A DNA stretch of 56,155 nucleotides from Pseudomonadota bacterium (GTDB lineage Bacteria > Myxococcota_A > UBA796 > UBA9615), in contig JAAESI010000125.1 of NCBI GenBank assembly GCA_024229515.1, positions 1-56,155 of the forward strand, written 5' to 3'. Below the pieces are notes generated by a model, which made no database searches, had not been told where the DNA came from, and worked only from the letters and a program-made list of their open reading frames with translations. This document shows positions 1-11,255 of the stretch, piece by piece (the first letter of the stretch is position 1; each line of letters opens with the position of its first letter). The position numbers and the translations under genes are program-made.

Positions 1-216
1 ATCGATGAGGTGGGGCGGCGTCAATGGCGCAAGGAGTCCGGCGCGCACCAACAAGCTCGAGCCGAGAATGGGATGTATCGATTCAAACAGATCCTCGGCC
101 CCCGACTCCGCTCACGGTCCGAAGAAGGGCAGAGGAGGGAAGCGATGATCGGTGTGAACATCCTCAACCGAATGACTGATCTCGGAATGCCGGAGTCCGA
201 GGCGATACGAAACTGA
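1..216 (+). pseudogene. IS5-like transposase, C-terminal fragment
   Basis: The reading frame is open from the first base and stops with TGA at 214-216, giving about 71 residues. The translation contains WRKESGAHQQARAENGMYR, then a basic RFKxxLGxRLRxRS segment and LNRMTDLGMPESE. This is the usual C-terminal end of IS5-type DDE transposases, where the last catalytic Glu lies in the ...AExxMYR... segment. The rest of the gene lies outside the window, so it is unclear whether it is an intact element cut by the window edge or a remnant. No terminal repeat could be confirmed on this side. Family assignment is from motif recall only. Confidence 0.6.
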
Positions 217-414
217 ACCGACTGAGGCCACTCAGTGGGCCGATGTGGCCTCGGCCCGAGCCGTGCAACAACGCCACGCGGCGCTGTCCCCGCCCATGGC
301 GAGGATCACCAGCGACTCCGCGGTCGGAACGTCGATCATCTCAGCGGTGGCAGCGAGGCTTGGCATCCGTTCTCAGTCGAACAGATGCACCCACGAGCCA
401 AAGCGTTATCCGAC
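217..414. other. intergenic stretch with short inverted repeat
   Basis: There is no convincing gene between the transposase fragment and the purA stop. An 8-bp inverted repeat GAGGCCAC (224-231) / GTGGCCTC (245-252) lies just after the transposase stop. It could be part of the IS terminal region or a bidirectional terminator between the convergent genes. No T-tract is visible, so a function is not established. Confidence 0.35.
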
Positions 415-2713
<2,299 letters not shown>

Positions 2714-2756
2714 CAGGCGGGCGCTGCTTACCAGTCCAGCGGGCGAAGATCCATCG

Positions 2757-5700
2757 TCACCGGCCCGCGGCCGTCTCGACGATCCCCGGGCGGTCCCCCC
2801 GACCGTTCAGCTTGACCCCCACCATCACGTGCAGGGGGCGGCCCGAGCGGGCCCCCAACGGCCGACGCGACACCATCACGCGGCTGTTCGTGACGTTGCT
2901 GACGGTGGAGTACAGAGCAACGTTGCGGGAGATGCGCACGTCCACCGCGAGGTCGAGCACGAACGACTCGGGGATGCGCTTGCCCGCCTCGATGGTCCCC
3001 TGCCCCGGCAGATCCCGCATCGCCGAGCGGGCCGTCAGGTTCGCGCCGAAGGAGCCGATCACGAAGTCGAAGCCGACGCTCGCGGTGCCGCGGTGCTCGG
3101 GCACGTAGGGGAGGCGGTCGCCGACGGTCACGGACCCGAACTGCGGGCTCGGGCTGACAAAGCCCGTCTTGAAGCGGCTCCCGGTGTAGGTGTAGGTCAG
3201 GCCGAGGTCGAGGCGCAGCTGCTCCGGCAGGCGAATCCCCTGCCCCAGCGTCGCCTCGGCGCCCCACACGTGGACGCGGCCCGCGTTGACCTGCGTGTCG
3301 ATCTCCGCCCCCGTGCAGCCCACCGAACCGGTGCAGGTGCCCGAGAGGTTGGAGTAGTCGTTGAAGAAGCCGATCGCCTCCACGTGGAAGCCTCGGTACG
3401 ACACGCGGGCGCCGCCCTCGTAGTTCCAGCTGCTCTCCGGCTTGACGTCTTCGGCCTGGCCGGGCGCCACGGGGCTGAACCCGCGATGCACGCCGCCGAG
3501 CACGCTCAGCCAGGGGGTCGGCTGCACGTGAACCCCGAAGCCGGGCAGCAGCACCGCGCGGTCCTCGGAGGTGTCCGGCTCCCCGAGGTCGTCGGTGGTG
3601 GCGGTGTGGATGACCTCCAGGCGCAGGCCGGGGAGCAGGCGCACGGGGCCGAAGCCCAGGTCCTCGTGCAGGTGGGCGGCGAACGCGGTGGCGAAGGAGT
3701 CGTTGGCGACGTCGACGTGCTCGGTGCCGTCGGTCTCCGTCAGGGCCCCGCCGATCATCGCGAAGCGCTCGTGGCTGTGGTCGCGGCGGACCCGGTCGGC
3801 GTGCAGCCGCACCCCGAAGCTGAGCTCGTGGCGGACCTTCTCGGTGCGGTGGTTCCAGCGGGCATCGGCGGCGCCGCCGAAGGAGTGGTACCGCCGCGCG
3901 TTGGTCCCGATCAACAGCTCCTCGTCGGTCGAGGAGGTGTCGAGCTCGCCGGCCAGGATTCCGTAGTAGATGGCATTGGTACCCGCGGTCGGATCGGCCA
4001 GCACCGTCGCTGCGCCCGCGCCGCCGCTGAAGTCGTTGAACTTGGTCCAGGAGCGGTCGAGCCAGTGGTAGTAGCCGACCGCCCGCACCTCGAACGCCTC
4101 CCCCGCCCGCAGCGTCCAGGCGAGCTCCGCCTGGGTGCGGTTCCAGCTCATCAGGCCGCGCTCGCTGGCGGCGTAGCGACGCGTCGGGTTGGCCTCGAAG
4201 TCCGCGTCCGTCAGCCCCAGGTACGTCTCCCGGGAGCGCTCGGTGGCGTAGCCCAGCTTGAGCTGCCACGCGGTCTGGACGGGACCCTGCAGCGGCGGCT
4301 GCACCCGGAACTTGAACATCAGCTCGGACTTGTCGAAGCCGGTGCTCCCGCCCGAGTCCAGCTCCTTGAAGCCGTCCGTGGTCAGGTGCACGGCCTCGAG
4401 CATCGCCCCGCCCCAGCCCCAGGAGGTGCCGCCCCAGCCGTGGATCTTGACGGTGCGGTCCATCCCCACGGCCACGTCCAGGCCGCCGGCGAGGCGGTCG
4501 GGCACGCCCCGGGTCTGCAGGTTCACGGCGCCGCCGATGGTGTTCGGGCCGAACTGGATCGCGGCCGGTCCCTTGAACACCTCGACGCCGACCATGCGGG
4601 TGGTCAGGGGGAAGTAATAGGCCGCGGGCGCGGCGTAGGGGGCGGGCGCCAGGAGCACGCCGTCCTCGGTGAGGGTGACCTTGGAGGAGCGGTCGGAGCT
4701 GGCGCCCCGCAAGCCGATGTTGGGGCGGAGGCCGTAGCCGTCTTCGTCCCGCACGTAGACGCCAGGCACGGGTGCCAGGACGGCGCCGATGTCGTTGTGC
4801 TCGAACTGCTCGAGAGCCTCTTCCTCGACCTTGTGGGCCGAGCCGCCGACGCGGGGCAGGCGGGGGCGTTCGCCGTAGACCTCGAGGGACTCAGTTACCC
4901 CGGATGGGGGGGAGCTTGCTCCACCGCCCGTCGGGACGGGCTCGCCCTCTGGATTCGGGGTCGGTTCCTCGTCGTCGTCGTCCTCATCGTCGTCCGCCTC
5001 GGGCTCCTCGGCCGGGGGATCGTCGTCGGCGACCGCAACACCGGAGACCAACAGCAGCAGCAGGGCGGTGCCCATCGCGGCGCGTCGCGGGACGAGCCCC
5101 CGGATCGGCCCGATCAGCACCGACAGGAGATCGTCCGGCCGGTGGTTGCTCGGCATGTCACCGAGCCCGAAGTCGAGCTCCCGGCGGGGCCCGCTCAGCT
5201 GCAACGAGCCGAACAGGCGATCCCAGATCGCGAGGTAGGCGCCGTAGTTCGTGTCGTGCCCTTCGGCGTGGTGCAACTGGTGCTGCGCGGGGCTGATGAA
5301 GCAGCGCTCGAGCAGCGGACCGAAGCCGACCCAGACGTGGCTGTGGCGCAGGTTGCCGAAGGTGACCCCGAAGACCAGCCCGACCGCGCTCACGCCGAAC
5401 AGCTGCCACGGCTCGGCAGTGCCCCGGAAGCCCCAGAAGAAGGCGCCGGCGACGGCCCCGGTGACGAGCGCACCGCGGGTGGCGAACAGGAACGCCTCGA
5501 TCGGGTGCACCCGGTAGAAGGTCGCGGGCGTGAGCACCTCGGCGCTGTGGTGCACCTGGTGCAGCTCCCAGAGCATGGGGACCTCGTGCACCACGCGGTG
5601 CACGACGTAGCGGGACAGGTCCGAGGCGAGGAACAGCGCCCCGGTGTAGGCGATCGTGACGGCCCATGCGGGCCAGTCGGGGAGGGCCGGAATCCCCAGC

Positions 5701-5954
5701 GTCGCGTCCATCGAACGCACGACGAGGGCAGCCACGGCGAGCGCCGACAGCGACCAGGGCACGAGCCCGGCCCACCGGACCAACTGCCGCACCAGCAGCA
5801 GTTGGTAGTCGAGGATCGCGGAGCGGTGCAGCCAGATCTTCCGATCGAAGAGCTTGTCGGGAGCCAGCAGGGCCGCGATCACCGCCGCGCACAACAGCGC
5901 CGGCCACCACGTGCGGCGGGCGGGGTCGAGCAGGGGTTCGAAGAGTTCAATCAT
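2757..5954 (-). CDS. Sterol desaturase/fatty-acid hydroxylase fused in frame to FecA-like TonB-dependent receptor
   Basis: One uninterrupted 1065-codon frame. Residues 1 to about 290 form a membrane fatty-acid-hydroxylase/sterol-desaturase module: several hydrophobic segments and the His clusters HRVVH, HQVHH and HQLHH that bind the di-iron centre. At residue 294 an internal Met (5073-5075) starts a signal-peptide-like stretch (MGTALLLLLVSGVAVA), then an Asp/Glu/Pro-rich linker, a plug domain with the FecA-type signature GLRGASSDRSSKVTLTEDG and a long beta-barrel region to the end. No stop separates the two, and no clear ribosome site precedes the internal Met. Either this is a real fusion or the receptor is also translated from an internal start. 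The C-terminus lacks the usual terminal aromatic residue. It overlaps the imelysin gene by 8 nt in a Fur-box operon. Family calls are firm; ferric siderophore or citrate uptake is inferred. Confidence 0.85.
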   Translation of the reverse strand: MIELFEPLLDPARRTWWPALLCAAVIAALLAPDKLFDRKIWLHRSAILDYQLLLVRQLVRWAGLVPWSLSALAVAALVVRSMDATLGIPALPDWPAWAVTIAYTGALFLASDLSRYVVHRVVHEVPMLWELHQVHHSAEVLTPATFYRVHPIEAFLFATRGALVTGAVAGAFFWGFRGTAEPWQLFGVSAVGLVFGVTFGNLRHSHVWVGFGPLLERCFISPAQHQLHHAEGHDTNYGAYLAIWDRLFGSLQLSGPRRELDFGLGDMPSNHRPDDLLSVLIGPIRGLVPRRAAMGTALLLLLVSGVAVADDDPPAEEPEADDDEDDDDEEPTPNPEGEPVPTGGGASSPPSGVTESLEVYGERPRLPRVGGSAHKVEEEALEQFEHNDIGAVLAPVPGVYVRDEDGYGLRPNIGLRGASSDRSSKVTLTEDGVLLAPAPYAAPAAYYFPLTTRMVGVEVFKGPAAIQFGPNTIGGAVNLQTRGVPDRLAGGLDVAVGMDRTVKIHGWGGTSWGWGGAMLEAVHLTTDGFKELDSGGSTGFDKSELMFKFRVQPPLQGPVQTAWQLKLGYATERSRETYLGLTDADFEANPTRRYAASERGLMSWNRTQAELAWTLRAGEAFEVRAVGYYHWLDRSWTKFNDFSGGAGAATVLADPTAGTNAIYYGILAGELDTSSTDEELLIGTNARRYHSFGGAADARWNHRTEKVRHELSFGVRLHADRVRRDHSHERFAMIGGALTETDGTEHVDVANDSFATAFAAHLHEDLGFGPVRLLPGLRLEVIHTATTDDLGEPDTSEDRAVLLPGFGVHVQPTPWLSVLGGVHRGFSPVAPGQAEDVKPESSWNYEGGARVSYRGFHVEAIGFFNDYSNLSGTCTGSVGCTGAEIDTQVNAGRVHVWGAEATLGQGIRLPEQLRLDLGLTYTYTGSRFKTGFVSPSPQFGSVTVGDRLPYVPEHRGTASVGFDFVIGSFGANLTARSAMRDLPGQGTIEAGKRIPESFVLDLAVDVRISRNVALYSTVSNVTNSRVMVSRRPLGARSGRPLHVMVGVKLNGRGDRPGIVETAAGR

Positions 5955-7155
5955 TGTCGCCTGCGCTCTCGGCGGGGACGGTCAGCGCCAGCACGATCGC
6001 GACCTCGCCCTTGAGGAGGTCGGTCGCGCGCTTGATCGCGTCGTGGATCGCGAGGAGGTCTTGAGGCGAGTCCGCCAGCACCGTGGCGGGGTCCGCGTCG
6101 CCCACCGCATCTGCCGCCGCGATCGCCTCGTCGAGCGCCGCCAGCAGATCGTCCCCGAGCGCTTGGCCGCCTACATGGGCCAGCAGATCGACGATGCCGG
6201 GGGCGTCGTTAGCGCCCGCCGCGATCGTACGGATCTGGGTGAGGTTGGCGCGCACCGCGGAGACGGCGCTGCCGGCCCAGGGGCCTTCGAAGTCCTCGGG
6301 GCAGGTGTCCCCGGTGGTGCAGTCCAGGAGCCCCAGCGGGCGGCCGAGCTTGCGGTCCTTGACGCTGGTCTCCAGGTAGAAGAGCGCGGCAAAGACCCCC
6401 TGAAGGGCGGCGCGATCGCTGGCCCAGAGGCCGTCCTCGGTCGGGCTCGCGAGTTGGTCTCCCACGCCCCCGTCGATGCCCCAATCGGTGTGCAGCACCG
6501 CCGCCACGTCAACGATTCCGGTGGCTGCGACGAGGGCGTACTCGGCCCGCCGCAGCAGCACGCCGTCGTCCCCCAGAGCATCCCAGTCCGACGGCTCGAT
6601 CGCCTGCGACGGGCAGAATGTCTCCGTCAGCGTGCCGAAGAGCAGCCACTCGATGGCGTCGAGCCCGTAGGCGTTCACGAGGTTCGCTTCGAAGAAGTCG
6701 GCGTCCGCGTAGCGCTGGTCCACCAGGCCCTGATCGACGAGGCAGTCGTTGACGGTCGGCCAGGAGTAGATCTCGTCGCGGATCGCCTCGCCGCCCACGC
6801 TCGGGGGCGCCGCCGCGGGGCCGAGCTGCAGCACCTCGGTCTGCTGCCAGAGCATGAACGCCGCGCGCCAGGCGATGCGCGCCGACTCCAGGCGGGCGGC
6901 GTCGTCGCCCCCGTCCTGCAGCGTCTCGAGCCAGGAGGTGAGCTCCCCCTCGAGGCTGACCGCGGCGTCCCGGAAGGCGGCGTACCCGGCGTCGACGTGC
7001 ACATCGGCAACGCCCGTCAGGAACGGGCCGAGGTCGTACCCCTCCAGGGGATCGGGCACGGGCTCGGGCTCGGTGCAGCCCGAGGCACGGAGCGTCACGG
7101 CGATCAGGGCGATCGCCGCGACCAGAAGCCAGGACCTACCAGCCGCCGAGTCCAT
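5947..7155 (-). CDS. Imelysin family (peptidase M75) lipoprotein
   Basis: 402 residues from the ATG at 7153-7155. The longer frame upstream is out-of-family sequence overlapping the previous gene. The N-terminus is hydrophobic and ends ...RASGC, a weak lipobox, so an envelope-anchored protein is likely. Imelysin features are the RAAFMLWQQTEVLQLGP helix, an IYSWP segment and GLDAIEWLLFG, the position of the family GxHxxE motif. Here the His is replaced by Asp. Family members (IrpA, EfeO-like) are iron-regulated periplasmic or surface proteins, and proteolysis has mostly not been confirmed. It overlaps the upstream DUF4856 gene by 20 nt and the downstream desaturase-receptor gene by 8 nt, so all three are probably one transcript. 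Confidence 0.85.
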   Translation of the reverse strand: MDSAAGRSWLLVAAIALIAVTLRASGCTEPEPVPDPLEGYDLGPFLTGVADVHVDAGYAAFRDAAVSLEGELTSWLETLQDGGDDAARLESARIAWRAAFMLWQQTEVLQLGPAAAPPSVGGEAIRDEIYSWPTVNDCLVDQGLVDQRYADADFFEANLVNAYGLDAIEWLLFGTLTETFCPSQAIEPSDWDALGDDGVLLRRAEYALVAATGIVDVAAVLHTDWGIDGGVGDQLASPTEDGLWASDRAALQGVFAALFYLETSVKDRKLGRPLGLLDCTTGDTCPEDFEGPWAGSAVSAVRANLTQIRTIAAGANDAPGIVDLLAHVGGQALGDDLLAALDEAIAAADAVGDADPATVLADSPQDLLAIHDAIKRATDLLKGEVAIVLALTVPAESAGDND

Positions 7156-8530
7156 GGTCGTCCCCCAGGTTGGCGGGGTCGAGGTCCAGCCGATCGCCCA
7201 GCATGTCGCGGGCGGTGATGAGGTCGGCGTTGTAGGCGGCGACGTCGTCACCGGCCAACGCGGGGGCCATGCCGATGAGCTCGTGCAGCTGCGCGAACCG
7301 GTCGGGGGCGAGCTTGCTGCGGGGGTTGAACTGCAGCCCGAGCGCGAAGCCCTTCATCTCCGACCAGTGCTTGGCGTGGTCGGCGAAGCTGTAGCCATCC
7401 GTGCCGATGGCCTCGCCGTCGACGATGACCTCGTTGATGTAGTGGATGACGGTGGCGCCGAGGGCCGCTTCCCAGGCCTCGACCGCGTCGTCCCGGCGCA
7501 GCTGCAGGGCGGCCATCTCCTCGTCGGTGAGGGGGCCGTTGGAGGCCGCGAGGATCGCCCGCCCCTCCACGAACCCGGTCCACGCCTGGGCCGTCCAGTC
7601 GGTGGCTTCGACGCTCCCGCGGTCGCGCTTGGCGGCGTTGACGGAGTGGCCGAAGGCGTACTCGCTGAGCAGGTCGATGGAGCCGCTTCCGTCGGCGTCG
7701 AAGGCGCCCATGTCGGCGATCTCGTCGTCGGTGTGGAGACCGTAGTCGCGGGTCGCCCCGAAGTAGCCGAAGCCCTCGTCCCAGGCGTGCTCCAGGGCGG
7801 TGTTGTTGGCCCCGTCGCGCGCGGCTTCGTGGTCGGAGTTGAGCCCGCCGTCGGCGAGGTCATCGTCCAGGTAGTCGTCGGTCCCCTGGCTGTAGGCGAT
7901 GGCGCCGAGCAGGAACTTCTGCATCAGCTGGTTGAGGTCGTGTCCCTCGGCGGTCACGTAGACGGCGGGCACGGGCGCGCCGGTGGGATCCAGCGGGTAG
8001 CCGCCGGTCGACCACGCGATCGCCTGATCCTCGATCTGGTAGGTCCAGAGCCGCACGAGGCTCTCGGGCGTGGTCACCAGCGGGTCGTCCCAGCCGACGA
8101 AGTCCGTCGCCCAGGTGGCGTGCTGGCCCACCGGGTCGTTGCCCGCGAGCTTGCCCAGCAGGTCCTTGCCCGAGGCGATGTCGCCGTAGGTGACCTGGTC
8201 GACCCCCAGGGTCGTGGTGATGCCGTGCTCCAGGCCGCCGGAGGTGTCGCCGTCGAACTCGAGGAAGAAGTTCAACTCCGCGACCACGTCCCCTTCGGCG
8301 GGGAACCAGCCCTCGTCCAGGCGCGGGGTCAGTCCGCCGATCCAGGACTTCAGGTCGTGGATGAGCACGTGGCGGAAGGTCTGGCCGGAGTAGGCCACGC
8401 TGTCTTCGCCGTCGAAGCGGCTCTCGAAGGTGTAGGTGTAGGTGGAGGGGGCGTCGTCGTCGCCCGGGACGGGATCGACGGTCGGGCAGGCCACAAGCAG
8501 GGGAATCAGCAGCAGAAGGGAACGGCTCAT
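7136..8530 (-). CDS. DUF4856-type lipoprotein of an iron operon
   Basis: 464 residues. It begins MSRSLLLLIPLLVAC, a clean lipobox (LVAC), so it is exported and lipidated. The mature part opens with a YTYTFES...DSVAYSGQTFRH segment typical of DUF4856 proteins. It also carries an EF-hand-like FDADGSGSID segment, and acidic and aromatic residues are frequent throughout. DUF4856 proteins commonly sit next to imelysins; their biochemical role is not known. First gene after a Fur-type operator, which argues for induction under iron limitation. Family assignment rests on recalled signature and context and should be treated as probable. Confidence 0.75.
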   Translation of the reverse strand: MSRSLLLLIPLLVACPTVDPVPGDDDAPSTYTYTFESRFDGEDSVAYSGQTFRHVLIHDLKSWIGGLTPRLDEGWFPAEGDVVAELNFFLEFDGDTSGGLEHGITTTLGVDQVTYGDIASGKDLLGKLAGNDPVGQHATWATDFVGWDDPLVTTPESLVRLWTYQIEDQAIAWSTGGYPLDPTGAPVPAVYVTAEGHDLNQLMQKFLLGAIAYSQGTDDYLDDDLADGGLNSDHEAARDGANNTALEHAWDEGFGYFGATRDYGLHTDDEIADMGAFDADGSGSIDLLSEYAFGHSVNAAKRDRGSVEATDWTAQAWTGFVEGRAILAASNGPLTDEEMAALQLRRDDAVEAWEAALGATVIHYINEVIVDGEAIGTDGYSFADHAKHWSEMKGFALGLQFNPRSKLAPDRFAQLHELIGMAPALAGDDVAAYNADLITARDMLGDRLDLDPANLGDDHGLGGW

Positions 8531-8545
8531 ATCGTCAGCACCTAA

Positions 8546-8574
8546 TTGATATTGAGAATCGTTATCATTCTCAA
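8546..8574 (-). promoter_or_regulatory. Fur box overlapping a sigma-70-type promoter
   Basis: An exact 8-bp inverted repeat TTGAGAAT (8552-8559) / ATTCTCAA (8567-8574) with a 7-nt centre matches the Fur-operator pattern (TGAGAAT-N7-ATTCTCA). Read on the minus strand it also contains a -35 TTGAGA (8569-8574), a 17-nt spacer and a -10 TATCAA (8546-8551). Bound repressor would therefore cover the promoter. The ATG of the DUF4856 gene follows about 16 nt after the -10 element. Fur control is inferred from the site. Confidence 0.8.
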
Positions 8575-8653
8575 CAGGAGACGAGAATAGTCCCCTGCTG
8601 ACGCAGTGTCAAACGGTCGAACTGACGATGATCAGGAAGGGGACGGAGCGGCT

Positions 8654-9424
8654 CTAGGCGCGCAGCTCGATGATCCCGTTCTCGAGGAAGAAATGGAGGC
8701 TGCTGAGCACCCGGAACTCATCGAAGGTCCCGAGGATGGTCAGCAACTCCTCGACGGTGATCTCCCCGTCGATCTGGCTGATGAGGAACCCGCCGATGGG
8801 GTCCAGGCTCAACTCCAGGATGCTCGCGTCGGTGGCACGCAGGAACGGCACCGACTCCAGCGGCTCCAGCTCCTTGCGGTACTCCTCGGACAGCCGCTTC
8901 TTGAGCGAACCGGCGAGGGCGTTGGCCGCGGCGTGGTCGGGCTCCCGCTTGAGGGCCTCGTCCGCCTTGGTCAGCGCTGCCTCGAGGTTGCCGGCCCCCT
9001 CTTCGTCCCGGGCCTGGCCGAGCAGCACCTCGACATCCGTCGTGAGCGTCTCCAGGTCCTGGGTCTCTTCGTCGGGGTCGAACTCCGCCGCCGAGGAGAC
9101 GTCGCCGCTGCTGTACGCGGGGAGCTCCTCGGTGAAGGGAGGCACCAACGAGTCGACCGGGGGGCTCGACTTCAGATCGGCGGGCGCCTCCTCGACGGGG
9201 GCGACCTCACTGGTGGTGGCACCCAGCTCGTCGAGCTCGTCGCGCGTGATCGCGCCAACGCTCTGGAGGTAGTCACGTGCCCGCGAGGAGCGGGGGTTGT
9301 GCTCCAGGGCCCGCTGCCAGAAATCGATAGCCTCGTCGCGCTCCCCGAGGGCAAAGCGCACGAGCCCTTTGTCCAGGAGACTGGTTACGAGGGCGTCCTG
9401 CTTGCGGCGGGAAGAGCGCGACAT
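8654..9424 (-). CDS. TPR protein with C-terminal winged-helix-like segment
   Basis: 256 residues from the ATG at 9422-9424 (MSRSSRRKQ...). The N-terminal 50 residues resemble one tetratricopeptide repeat (LVRFALGERDEAIDFWQRALEHNP). An acidic, Pro-rich linker follows, then a second TPR-like pair (AALTKADEALKREPDHAAANAL). The C-terminal 60 residues (LDPIGGFLISQIDGEITVEELL...) look like the small helical module found in many myxobacterial regulatory proteins. It starts 19 nt downstream of dnaK in the same direction and is probably a co-chaperone-like partner. No enzymatic motif is seen. Confidence 0.7.
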   Translation of the reverse strand: MSRSSRRKQDALVTSLLDKGLVRFALGERDEAIDFWQRALEHNPRSSRARDYLQSVGAITRDELDELGATTSEVAPVEEAPADLKSSPPVDSLVPPFTEELPAYSSGDVSSAAEFDPDEETQDLETLTTDVEVLLGQARDEEGAGNLEAALTKADEALKREPDHAAANALAGSLKKRLSEEYRKELEPLESVPFLRATDASILELSLDPIGGFLISQIDGEITVEELLTILGTFDEFRVLSSLHFFLENGIIELRA

Positions 9425-9443
9425 GGGCTTTCTGTTCGGGGGC

Positions 9444-11240
9444 CTAGATGTCGGCGCCAGCAAGGGAACCGTGGGCTTCGTTCAGGCGCGAGTAGCTCGA
9501 CCGCAAGGCCGTCTCGTCGCGACTGTTCATCGCCCCCTTTGCTTCGGACAGGGTGTCCATGATGGCGTGCAGCTGCTCCCCCGTGATGACCGCTTCGGCC
9601 GATGGGAGCAGGTCGAGGACCTTCTGGTGGAGGGTCTCAACCTTGTAAACGAGTTCCTGAACCGACTCCTGCTCCTTCTCCTGAACCATGTAGTCGACGC
9701 GTTCGTCGATCATGCGCTGCAGGTCGGCGTCGCTGAGGCCGCCGCTCATGGCGACCGTGATGGACTGTTCCTTGCCCGTGTCGGCGTCACGCGCCTTCAC
9801 CGAGACGATGCCGTCCGCGTCGATGGCGAACGTCACCTCGATGTCGGGCACGCCCTTGGGCGCGGGACGGATGCCGGACAGCAGGAACTCGCCCAGGAGC
9901 TGGTTCTCCGCCGCCTTGCCCGACTCGCCCTGGAGCACCACGATCTTCACCGCCGACTGGTTGTCGTGGACGGTCGTGAAGCTGTGGCTCTTCTGGGTCG
10001 GAATCGTCGTGTTCTTGGGGATGAGGGTGCTGACCCCGCCGCCGACCGTCGCGATGCCCAGCGACATCGGCGTGACGTCCAGCAGGAGCATCTCCATGCC
10101 TTCGTCCACCAGCGCCTGGCCCTGGAAGGCGGCGCCGAGGGCGACGACCTCGTCCGGGTTGATGCCCTTGCTGACGGCGCGGCCGAAGTAATCCTCGACC
10201 TTGGCCTGCACCAGCGGGGTGCGCGTCTGACCGCCGACCAGGAGCACCTCGTTGACGTCCGTGGGGTTCAGCCCCGCAGACTCCAGCGTGTTACGCGAGA
10301 TCTCGATGCAGCGGTCGACCAAGTCCCCGACCAACTCCTCGAACCGGGCTCGGCTCAGGCTCTGCTGGAGGTGGATGGGCTGGCCGTCCTTGGTCGCGAT
10401 GAACGGGAGCGTCACCTCGACGGTCCGCTTGAAGCTCAGCTCGCACTTGGCGTTCTCAGCCGCCTCGCGGAGGCGCTGCAGGGCGACCTTGTCTTCCCGC
10501 AGGTTGATGCCGTGCTGGGCCAGGAACGACTCGGCGAGGTAGTCGATGATCCGACCGTCGAAGTCGGTTCCGCCCAGGAACGTGTCGCCGGAGGTCGAGA
10601 CGACCTCGAAGACGCCTTCCTGAATGGCGAGGGCCGACACGTCGAACGTGCCGCCGCCGAGGTCGAAGACCGCGAGGTTGCGGGTCTCGCTCCGCTCCAT
10701 GCCGTAGGCGAGGGCGGCCGCGGTGGGCTCGTTGATGATCCGGATGACGTCCAGGCCGGCGACCTGACCGGCCTGCTTGGTCGCGGCCCGCTGGTTGTCG
10801 TTGAAGTACGCGGGCACGGTGACGACCGCCTTGACGACCTCTTCGCCCAGGTAGTCCTCGGCGATCTTCTTCATCTCCATCAAGACGAAGGCGGAGATCT
10901 CCTGAACGGTGAAGCTGCGGCCGCCTGCGCGGACCATGCAAGCCCCGTCCTCGGCCTCTTCGATCGAGTACGGGACGATGTCGAGGGTCTTGGTGACCTC
11001 CGGCGACTGAAAGCGCCGGCCGACGAGGCGCTTGACCCCGAAGATGGTGTTCGTGGCGTTGGTGACCGCCTGACGCTTGGCGATGTGCCCGACCAGCCGT
11101 TTGCCGTTCTCGGCAAAGGCGACGATCGAGGGCGTCGTCTGGTAGCCACCCCGATTGGGAATGACGACGGGACCCTTGCTCTCGAAGACCGCGACACACG
11201 AATTCGTTGTGCCCAGATCGATCCCGATGACCTTATCCAT
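9444..11240 (-). CDS. dnaK: Hsp70 chaperone DnaK
   Basis: 598 residues. The ATPase domain carries IGIDLGTTNSCVAV, NEPTAAALAYG, DLGGGTFDVS and VLLVGGQTRTP, and the substrate-binding domain starts around LLLDVTPMSLGIATVGGG. The C-terminal lid is shorter than in E. coli DnaK (638 residues) and lacks the EEVxD-type tail. It ends 15 nt after a J-domain/TPR gene and is followed by another TPR gene. No grpE is in the block, so this may be a second, dedicated DnaK whose J partner is the neighbouring gene rather than the general housekeeping copy. ATP-dependent folding in the cytoplasm is established for the family; the special role is inferred. Confidence 0.93.
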   Translation of the reverse strand: MDKVIGIDLGTTNSCVAVFESKGPVVIPNRGGYQTTPSIVAFAENGKRLVGHIAKRQAVTNATNTIFGVKRLVGRRFQSPEVTKTLDIVPYSIEEAEDGACMVRAGGRSFTVQEISAFVLMEMKKIAEDYLGEEVVKAVVTVPAYFNDNQRAATKQAGQVAGLDVIRIINEPTAAALAYGMERSETRNLAVFDLGGGTFDVSALAIQEGVFEVVSTSGDTFLGGTDFDGRIIDYLAESFLAQHGINLREDKVALQRLREAAENAKCELSFKRTVEVTLPFIATKDGQPIHLQQSLSRARFEELVGDLVDRCIEISRNTLESAGLNPTDVNEVLLVGGQTRTPLVQAKVEDYFGRAVSKGINPDEVVALGAAFQGQALVDEGMEMLLLDVTPMSLGIATVGGGVSTLIPKNTTIPTQKSHSFTTVHDNQSAVKIVVLQGESGKAAENQLLGEFLLSGIRPAPKGVPDIEVTFAIDADGIVSVKARDADTGKEQSITVAMSGGLSDADLQRMIDERVDYMVQEKEQESVQELVYKVETLHQKVLDLLPSAEAVITGEQLHAIMDTLSEAKGAMNSRDETALRSSYSRLNEAHGSLAGADI

Positions 11241-11255
11241 GCTGCTCCTCAGCCT

